DNA of 11,012 nt from Pseudomonadota bacterium. GTDB taxonomy: Bacteria; Pseudomonadota; Alphaproteobacteria; Sphingomonadales; Sphingomonadaceae. Shown piece by piece: positions 6,002 to 11,012 of the stretch (the stretch's first letter is position 1; each line of letters opens with the position of its first letter). The stretch spans positions 1 to 11,012 of the forward strand of contig JAEZES010000202.1 in assembly GCA_023432995.1 (NCBI GenBank). The letters run 5' to 3'. The translations under genes and the position numbers were made by a program. The notes below the pieces were generated by a model that ran no database searches, was not told the origin of the DNA, and saw only the letters and a program-made list of their open reading frames with translations.

Positions 6002-7639
6002 ATGACCGAAACCGCCGACGCGCCGCTGCGCTCCTCGCACGTCAAGGTGATCGCGGCGTCGTCGCTCGGGACAATCTTCGAGTGGTACGACTTCTACCTG
6101 TACGGCCTGCTGGCGACGGTCATCACCGCGCAGTTCTTCTCCGGCGTCAACGAGACCACCGGCTTCATCCTCGCGCTCGCGGCGTTCGCCGCGGGGTTCG
6201 CGGTGCGCCCGTTCGGCGCGCTGGTGTTCGGCCGCATCGGCGACCTCGTCGGGCGCAAGTACACGTTCCTGGTGACGATGTTCATCATGGGCGCCTCGAC
6301 CTTCGCCGTCGGACTGCTGCCGAGCTACGCCACGGCCGGGGTCGCGGCGCCGCTGCTGCTCGTCGGTCTGCGACTGCTGCAGGGCCTTGCGCTGGGCGGG
6401 CAATACGGCGGCGCCGCGACGTACGTCGCCGAACACGCGCCCGAGGGCCGGCGCGGGTTCTTCACCAGCTTCATCCAGACCACCGCCACGCTCGGCCTGT
6501 TCGCCGCGCTGCTGGTGGTGATCGGGACGCGCTCGGCGATGGGCGAGCAGGCGTTCGCCGAGTGGGGCTGGCGCCTGCCGTTCTTCGCCTCGGCGGTGCT
6601 GCTCGGGGTCTCGCTTTGGATCCGCCTGCAGCTCAACGAGAGCCCGGTCTACCAGGAGATGAAGAGCGCCGGCGCGACGTCGAAAGCGCCACTGACCGAA
6701 GCCTTCGGCAACTGGCGCAACGCGCGGCTGGTGCTGATCGCGTTGCTCGGCGCGGTCGCCGGGCAGGCGGTGGTCTGGTACACGGGGCAGTTCTACGCGC
6801 TGTTCTATCTCGAGCGCGTGCTCAAGGTCGACGGCGCGACGGCCAACATCCTGATCGCCGTCGCGCTGGCGATCGGCACGCCGTTCTTCGTGTTCTTCGG
6901 CTGGCTGAGCGACAAGATCGGCCGCAAGCCGATCATCCTCGCCGGCTGCGCCCTGGCCGCGCTGCTCTACTTCCCGCTCTTCGGGGCCCTGACCGCCGCC
7001 GCCAACCCCGCGCTGGCCGAGGCCCAGGCGCGCGCGCCGGTGACGGTGGTGGCCGGTCCCGCGACCTGCTCGGTGCAGTTCGACCCGATCGGGCGTACGA
7101 CCTTCGACAAGACCGGCTGCGACATCGCCAAGTCGGCGCTCGCCAAGGCCGGAATCCCCTATGCCAACCACGCCACGCCGGGCGACACGGTGGTGCAGAT
7201 CGGCGAAGTGCAGGTTCCGGTCATCGACAAGGCAAGCTTCGACGCCGCGCTGCCTGGGCTGCTGGCCGAGGCCGGGTACCCCGCCCCGGGCGAAACGCCC
7301 GAGCTCAACAAGCCGCTGGTGGTGGCGATCCTGTTCGTGCTCGTGCTGTTGGTGACGATGGTCTACGGCCCGATCGCCGCGCTGCTGGTCGAGCTGTTCC
7401 CGAGCCGCATCCGCTACACCGCGCTAAGCCTGCCGTATCACATCGGCAACGGCTGGTTCGGCGGCTTCCTGCCGACGATCTCGTTCGCCATCGTCGCCGC
7501 CTCGGGCGACATCTACGCGGGCTTGTGGTACCCGGTCGGGATCGCGGTGATGACCCTCGTGATCGGCCTGCTGTTCCTGCCGGAAACTTTCCGGCGCAGG
7601 ATCGACCATGGAGATGCCCCCAACCCGGCCGGCAGCTGA
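6002..7639 (+). CDS. MHS-family major facilitator transporter with a large periplasmic insert
   Basis: Inner-membrane secondary transporter of the metabolite:H+ symporter (MHS, ProP/KgtP/ShiA-like) branch of the major facilitator superfamily, 545 residues against the usual 420-450. Seen: the family N-terminal signature SSLGTIFEWYDFYLYG (20-35), motif A as GRIGDLVGRKYT (77-88), LQGLALGGQYGGA (126-138), WGWRLPF (188-194), the second-half motif WLSDKIGRKP (301-310), and PSRIRYTALSLPYHIGNGWFGG (467-488). Twelve membrane segments can be placed. The excess length is a hydrophilic block at about 334-437, between segments 9 and 10, which puts it in the periplasm; it carries two cysteines, C356 and C373. 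The substrate cannot be told; MHS members carry organic acids, osmolytes or shikimate. It is followed after 22 bases by an exported cupin gene, suggesting a shared role. Confidence 0.9.
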   Translation: MTETADAPLRSSHVKVIAASSLGTIFEWYDFYLYGLLATVITAQFFSGVNETTGFILALAAFAAGFAVRPFGALVFGRIGDLVGRKYTFLVTMFIMGASTFAVGLLPSYATAGVAAPLLLVGLRLLQGLALGGQYGGAATYVAEHAPEGRRGFFTSFIQTTATLGLFAALLVVIGTRSAMGEQAFAEWGWRLPFFASAVLLGVSLWIRLQLNESPVYQEMKSAGATSKAPLTEAFGNWRNARLVLIALLGAVAGQAVVWYTGQFYALFYLERVLKVDGATANILIAVALAIGTPFFVFFGWLSDKIGRKPIILAGCALAALLYFPLFGALTAAANPALAEAQARAPVTVVAGPATCSVQFDPIGRTTFDKTGCDIAKSALAKAGIPYANHATPGDTVVQIGEVQVPVIDKASFDAALPGLLAEAGYPAPGETPELNKPLVVAILFVLVLLVTMVYGPIAALLVELFPSRIRYTALSLPYHIGNGWFGGFLPTISFAIVAASGDIYAGLWYPVGIAVMTLVIGLLFLPETFRRRIDHGDAPNPAGS

Positions 7640-7650
7640 CCCGGGCAGAC

Positions 7651-7656
7651 AGGAGG
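7651..7656 (+). promoter_or_regulatory. Ribosome binding site that decides the cupin start
   Basis: AGGAGG/GGAGGT at 7651-7657 lies 5-6 bases before ATG 7662. It favours this start over an in-frame ATG at 7608 that would overlap the transporter gene. Confidence 0.7.
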
Positions 7657-7661
7657 TCCCG

Positions 7662-8324
7662 ATGCTGGCCACGCTGCTTCCTCTGGTCATGGCCCTGCAA
7701 CCCGCCGCGGGGGCGGCCTCGCCACCGCCGCTGCCGCCCGGCCCGATCCCCGGCCAGTGCGCCGAGCCCGCGCGCGAGAACGCCGGCAAGCCGGGCTGCT
7801 ACCTCGCTGCCGAAGTGCGCATCGACGAGCCGCCCGAGGCGATCCGCTGGCACTTGTTCCGCTTCCCTGACGAGGCCGGCGCCAACGCCGCAGCCGCCGG
7901 CCACCGCTGGGCCGCGGTGACTTTCGCCCACGATCGGATCTGGCTGCACGTGTTCAGCGCCGAGCCTACGGTGTCGGCGGAGGGCGGCGAGCCGGTGGCT
8001 GCGATCGGGCCGATGCAGCTGCCGCAGGGGCGCCCGGTTGTCGCCCGCCTGCTCGAGGCGATCTTCCCGCCGGGCATGACGACGCGCAACCATTCGCACC
8101 CGGGCCCCGAGGCGTTCTTCGTGGTCGACGGCCAACAATGCGTCGAGACGGCCGAGGAGCAGCGGATGCTCGGGCCCGGCGAGAGCTATCACTTCGGCAC
8201 CGGGATCGACCACGTCCAGTCGTCGCCCGGCGGCCGGCGCAACATGGCGCTCGTGTTCCATCCCGCGGGGGAGCCGTGGATGGAGCTGTCGCCCGAATGG
8301 ACCCCGAGCGGCTTCTGCGCGTGA
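7662..8324 (+). CDS. Cupin-domain protein, probably exported
   Basis: A 220-residue protein with a single C-terminal cupin barrel. Metal-binding motif 1 is visible as HSHPGPE (144-150; H144, H146, E150), and motif 2 as GPGESYHFGTGIDHVQ (171-186; H184 the likely fourth ligand), so a mononuclear metal site looks intact. The N-terminus LATLLPLVMALQPAAGAAS is hydrophobic with a plausible AGA-AS cleavage near residue 19, but it has no Lys/Arg at the front, so export is likely rather than certain. Four cysteines (33, 46, 160, 219) would suit a periplasmic, disulfide-bonded protein. The start at 7662 is supported by a strong Shine-Dalgarno; starting at 7608 would bury the signal-like segment. The gene is 22 bases downstream of the MHS transporter, probably in one operon. 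Enzymatic reaction or ligand unknown; a sensor or binding role is also possible. Confidence 0.8.
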   Translation: MLATLLPLVMALQPAAGAASPPPLPPGPIPGQCAEPARENAGKPGCYLAAEVRIDEPPEAIRWHLFRFPDEAGANAAAAGHRWAAVTFAHDRIWLHVFSAEPTVSAEGGEPVAAIGPMQLPQGRPVVARLLEAIFPPGMTTRNHSHPGPEAFFVVDGQQCVETAEEQRMLGPGESYHFGTGIDHVQSSPGGRRNMALVFHPAGEPWMELSPEWTPSGFCA

Positions 8325-8328
8325 GCGG

Positions 8329-9588
8329 CTAGTCGACCTGCGGCACGCCCGGGCCCTCACCGGGTTTGTTGAGCCGGCGAAACAGCTTGCCCTTCTCGCT
8401 GAACAGCACCAGCAGCAGGGCGGTCACGCTGCCGATCAGCAGCGCCAGCGCGAACGGTCGCGCGGTGCCGTCGTAGGCCTGGCCGATCACCAGCCCGACC
8501 ACCGCCGCGCCGAACATGCGGAAGAACCCCTGCACGCTCGCCGCCGCCCCGGCGACGTGCGAGAACGGCTGCATCGCGATCGAGCCGAAGTTGGCGCCGA
8601 GGAACCCGAGCAGGCCGAGGTTGAGCGACATCAGCGGCAGGAACCAGAGGATGTCGCCGTCGCGCTCGTACGCCGCCCACACTTGCACTGCGCTGACCGC
8701 GATGAAGATCAGCACGCCCGCGTGCGACACCCGCCGCGCGCCGAACCGTTCGACGATCTGCGAGTTGACCAGGTTGGAGACGACCATCATCGCCGCGGTC
8801 CCGCCGAACACCACCGGGAACCAGTCGCCGGCCCGGAAATGCTCGCCGATCAGCTGCTGCGCGCTGTTCACGTAGCCGAACACCGAGCCGATCAGCAGCG
8901 AAGTCCCGAGCACGTATCCGATCGCCCCGCGGTGGAACAACGCGACGCGCATGTTGTGCAGGATCGAGGGCAGGTGGATGTCCTGCCGATATTCCGGGTG
9001 CAGGCTCTCGGGCAGCCGCGCCCAGGTCCACAGCACCGCGAGCCCGCCGAGCCCGGCGAGGATGATGAAGATCCACCGCCAGCCGGCGAACAGCATGATC
9101 GCCTGGCCGAGGCTCGGCGCGAACACCGGCACGGTGATGAACACCGCGCTGATCAGCGAGAACAGCCGCGCCATCTGGTCGCCCTCGTACCGGTCGCGCA
9201 CGATCGCGCTCGGCACCACGAACAGCCCCGCGGCGATCAGCCCCTGGATCCCGCGCAGCACGAGGAGCGTGGTGAAGTCGTGCACGAAGGCGATGACCAG
9301 CGAGAGCAGCGCATACCCGGCGATCGACGACAGCAGCACCGGCCGCCGCCCGAACCGGTCGGCCAGCGCGCCGGGGATCAACGTGCCGATCCCGCCGGCG
9401 AGCAGGTATGTCGCCACCACCAGCTGGCGCCGGTTGCCGTCGCCCGCGCCGAGCTCGCGCGCCATCTCGTCGAGCGCCGGCAGCATGCCGTCGATCGCCA
9501 GCGCCTGCAGGCTCATCAACAGCGCCAGCATCACCACCAGCTCGCGCTGGCCGAGCGGGTTGTCGGGGGAGGCGCCGGAAATCGTCAT
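8329..9588 (-). CDS. Bcr/CflA-family multidrug efflux transporter (MFS)
   Basis: Inner-membrane drug:H+ antiporter of the major facilitator superfamily, 419 residues and about twelve hydrophobic segments. The first segment holds LQALAIDGMLPALDEMARELG (28-48), the typical Bcr/CflA opening. Motif A is GALADRFGRRPVLL (73-86). The family's conserved RDRYEGDQMAR is at 130-140, and VPVFAPSLGQAI (153-164) corresponds to the antiporter motif C region. I chose ATG 9588: an in-frame start at 9669 would add 27 basic, non-conserved residues and reach to within three bases of the dinB start. A G-run about 14 bases upstream is a poor Shine-Dalgarno. The stop lies 4 bases from the convergent cupin stop, so the two genes have no room for a separate terminator. 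Substrate unknown; family members export bicyclomycin, chloramphenicol or similar compounds. Confidence 0.9.
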   Translation of the reverse strand: MTISGASPDNPLGQRELVVMLALLMSLQALAIDGMLPALDEMARELGAGDGNRRQLVVATYLLAGGIGTLIPGALADRFGRRPVLLSSIAGYALLSLVIAFVHDFTTLLVLRGIQGLIAAGLFVVPSAIVRDRYEGDQMARLFSLISAVFITVPVFAPSLGQAIMLFAGWRWIFIILAGLGGLAVLWTWARLPESLHPEYRQDIHLPSILHNMRVALFHRGAIGYVLGTSLLIGSVFGYVNSAQQLIGEHFRAGDWFPVVFGGTAAMMVVSNLVNSQIVERFGARRVSHAGVLIFIAVSAVQVWAAYERDGDILWFLPLMSLNLGLLGFLGANFGSIAMQPFSHVAGAAASVQGFFRMFGAAVVGLVIGQAYDGTARPFALALLIGSVTALLLVLFSEKGKLFRRLNKPGEGPGVPQVD

Positions 9589-9671
9589 GCGCGGCGCCGT
9601 AGCCCCCTGTTGCACCGCAACACAACCCTTTCCCCTTCCCCCACCGCAGCGAGCGCGAGTAGTCAGCAACC
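9589..9671. promoter_or_regulatory. Divergent intergenic region between efflux gene and dinB
   Basis: These 83 bases must supply expression signals for the efflux gene (leftward) and dinB (rightward). No convincing -35/-10 pair stands out. A C/T-rich run (9622-9652) follows the 15-base palindrome. No alphaproteobacterial LexA box (GTTC-N7-GTTC) is present. Confidence 0.4.
9608..9622. promoter_or_regulatory. Palindrome, candidate operator
   Basis: TGTTGC-ACC-GCAACA is a perfect inverted repeat with 6-base arms and a 3-base centre, located in the divergent gap 20 bases upstream of the efflux start codon and 49 bases upstream of dinB. Its size and symmetry suit a dimeric repressor site, for example of a TetR- or MarR-type regulator, but no regulator gene is visible in the window. 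Confidence 0.35.
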
Positions 9672-10793
9672 ATGGCGACTCCCGCCCCCTCCGCCGATGA
9701 CGACGACGAAGCTCCCCTCGGTCTGCGCAAGATCATCCACGTCGACATGGATGCGTTCTTCGCCAGCGTCGAGCAGCGCGACAACCCGGAGCTGCGCGGC
9801 AAGCCGGTCGCCGTCGGCGGCTCGAGTGCGCGCGGCGTGGTCGCCGCGGCAAGCTACGAAGCGCGCAAGTTCGGCGTGCGCTCGGCGATGCCCTCGGTCA
9901 CCGCCAGGCGGCTGTGCCCCGATCTGGTCTTCTGCAAGGGCCGCTTCGAGGCCTACACCGAAGTCTCGCAGCAGATCCGCGCGATCTTCCGCGCCTTCAC
10001 CCCGCACGTCGAGCCGCTCAGCCTCGACGAGGCCTACCTCGACGTGACCGACGACCTGCTCGGCATCGGCTCGGCCACCCGCATCGCCGAGCTCATCCGC
10101 CAGCGCATCAAGGCCGAAACGCAGCTCACCGCGAGCGCCGGGGTCAGCTACAACAAGTTCCTCGCCAAGCTCGCCAGCGACCAGAACAAGCCCGACGGGC
10201 TGTGCGTGATCCGGCCCGGCGAGGGTGCGGCTTTCGTGCGTTCGCTGCCCGTGCGGCGGTTCCACGGCATCGGCCCGCGCGGTGCGGCCAAAATGGCGCA
10301 GCTCGGGATCGAAACCGGCGCCGACCTGGCCGCGAAGGACCTCACGTTCCTGCGCCAGCATTTCGGCAGCTTCGCCGACTACCTGTACCGCGCGGCCCGC
10401 GGGATCGACCTCCGCCCGGTGCGGGCCGACCGAATCCGCAAGTCGATCGGCGGCGAGCGGACGTTCTTCGACGATCTGTCGAGCGGGCCCGCGCTGCGCG
10501 AGGCGCTCGACACGATCGTCGACATCGTCTGGGATCGCATTGCGGAGAAGGATGCCCGCGGGCGGACCGTCACGCTGAAGCTGAAGTACACCGACTTCCA
10601 GCTCGCCACCCGCGCCCGCTCGCTGCCGCAGCCCGTCAGGGACAAGGCCGAGTTTGCACGGATCGCCCGCGCGCTGCTCGACGAGCAGCTGCCGCTGCCA
10701 CTGCCGATCCGGCTGATGGGCCTGACGCTGAGCTCGCTCGAGGGCCGCCAGGACGACCGACCGCGCGATGTCGCGCAGCTATCGCTGCTGTGA
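9672..10793 (+). CDS. dinB: DNA polymerase IV (Y-family, translesion)
   Basis: Error-prone translesion polymerase of the Y family, 373 residues. The palm motifs are intact: HVDMDAFFASVEQ (23-35) with the metal ligand D25 and steric-gate F30, and SLDEAYLDV (117-125) with D119 and E120. SAGVSYNKFLAKLASDQNKPDG (155-176) and the helix-hairpin-helix region FHGIGPRGAAKMAQLGI (197-213) follow. The little-finger domain runs to about 355. The protein ends in QLSLL (369-373), a good match to the beta-sliding-clamp binding motif, so it should bind the clamp. An acidic N-terminal leader of about 17 residues precedes the domain. No strong Shine-Dalgarno precedes ATG 9672, and the start could be questioned, but no better in-frame codon lies before the catalytic motif. 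No LexA box is seen upstream. Confidence 0.96.
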   Translation: MATPAPSADDDDEAPLGLRKIIHVDMDAFFASVEQRDNPELRGKPVAVGGSSARGVVAAASYEARKFGVRSAMPSVTARRLCPDLVFCKGRFEAYTEVSQQIRAIFRAFTPHVEPLSLDEAYLDVTDDLLGIGSATRIAELIRQRIKAETQLTASAGVSYNKFLAKLASDQNKPDGLCVIRPGEGAAFVRSLPVRRFHGIGPRGAAKMAQLGIETGADLAAKDLTFLRQHFGSFADYLYRAARGIDLRPVRADRIRKSIGGERTFFDDLSSGPALREALDTIVDIVWDRIAEKDARGRTVTLKLKYTDFQLATRARSLPQPVRDKAEFARIARALLDEQLPLPLPIRLMGLTLSSLEGRQDDRPRDVAQLSLL

Positions 10794-11012
10794 CCGCCAG
10801 TCCGAAGTGCGAAGGTGGTGCAGCGCCTGTTCGATCCGGCGGCGCGACCGCCGGCCGATATGCTCGGCAAGCGTTTCCGGATCGAACAGCGCGACCGCGA
10901 CGATCTCGCGCATGTCGGGCACCGGCTCGCCTGCGAGCCGGGCGATGAAGATGTGGCGCATGTCGTCGGAGCCGGAAATCCGCTCCGCGCTGGCGTCGAT
11001 GGCCACCAGGTC
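10779..11012 (-). CDS. C-terminal part of a possible NUDIX hydrolase, 5' end outside window
   Basis: Only the last 77 residues are in the window; the reading frame is open to the right edge, so the start lies beyond 11012. The stretch RHIFIARLAGEPVPDMREIV followed by AVALFDPETLAEH resembles the strand-loop-strand end of NUDIX hydrolases, where a REI...F/W..xxL element is common. The catalytic NUDIX box would be upstream and cannot be checked. The tail (GRRSRRRIEQALHHLRTSDW) is basic and helical. A GTG at 11004-11006 is in frame but is probably internal. The last 15 bases overlap the convergent end of dinB. If the NUDIX assignment is right, a nucleotide-pool or cofactor pyrophosphatase next to a translesion polymerase would be a sensible but unproven neighbour. 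Confidence 0.5.
   Translation of the reverse strand, partial: DLVAIDASAERISGSDDMRHIFIARLAGEPVPDMREIVAVALFDPETLAEHIGRRSRRRIEQALHHLRTSDWRSQQR

Noticed and set aside
5119..6045. Minus-strand open frame of about 308 codons overlapping the leucine-rich-repeat gene
   Set aside because: It is a different frame of the same strand, Arg-rich without any repeat or motif, and it runs across the divergent gap into the transporter start. The frame ending at 5157 has coherent hydrophobic repeats.
7608..7661. Upstream in-frame ATG that would extend the cupin protein by 18 residues
   Set aside because: It overlaps the transporter gene and buries the hydrophobic signal-like segment, and the GGAGGT site lies just upstream of the ATG at 7662.
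5902..7920. Plus-strand open frame spanning the transporter and part of the cupin gene
   Set aside because: It is an out-of-frame shadow of the MHS transporter; its translation is Arg/Gly-rich with no membrane segments, while the true frame has a strong ribosome binding site and family motifs.
9589..9669. Upstream start that would extend the Bcr/CflA transporter by 27 residues
   Set aside because: The extra residues are basic and low-complexity, and would consume the divergent promoter gap. The family normally starts near the ATG at 9588.
8557..10047. Plus-strand open frame opposite the Bcr/CflA gene and running into dinB
   Set aside because: It is rich in His, Arg, Glu and Gln with no motif, is antisense to a transporter with clear membrane segments and overlaps the dinB start out of frame.

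Overview
The window is very GC-rich, gene-dense DNA with strong G/C preference at third codon positions. The gene content (a crtI/crtB carotenoid cluster, a biotin-dependent acyl-CoA carboxylase subunit, MHS and Bcr/CflA transporters, a dinB polymerase) points to an alphaproteobacterium. Sphingomonadales is the most likely order; this is inferred from gene content and protein style, not from a marker gene. I see no rRNA, tRNA, insertion sequence, CRISPR array or phage gene.

Positions 2-5122 (+ strand) hold one tightly packed four-gene string: phytoene desaturase crtI (its first few codons lie outside the window), a LOG-family phosphoribohydrolase, phytoene synthase crtB, and a biotin carboxylase/biotin carrier subunit that most resembles the alpha subunit of methylcrotonyl-CoA carboxylase. 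The junctions are ATGA, TGATG and ATGA overlaps, so the genes are almost certainly co-transcribed and probably translationally coupled. CrtB condenses two geranylgeranyl diphosphates to phytoene and CrtI desaturates it to lycopene. The LOG protein and the orphan carboxylase subunit are not part of the known carotenoid pathway. A small hairpin in the 34-base gap after the string may terminate it and the opposing gene.

Positions 5157-5867 (- strand) encode an unrecognised cytosolic protein with degenerate leucine-rich repeats. A 134-base gap separates it from a divergent pair on the + strand: an MHS-type major facilitator with an unusual roughly 100-residue insert predicted to face the periplasm (6002-7639), and, 22 bases later, a probably exported cupin (7662-8324). 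These two look like a transport-plus-periplasmic-protein unit.

A Bcr/CflA-type efflux transporter (8329-9588, - strand) converges on the cupin with 4 bases between stops. It diverges from dinB (DNA polymerase IV, 9672-10793) across an 83-base gap that holds a 15-base palindrome. The end of dinB overlaps by 15 bases the end of a convergent gene that runs off the right edge and may be a NUDIX hydrolase.

Most of the window is ordinary chromosomal housekeeping and accessory metabolism. The observations most worth following are the LOG gene and carboxylase subunit locked into the carotenoid string, and the transporter insert next to the exported cupin.
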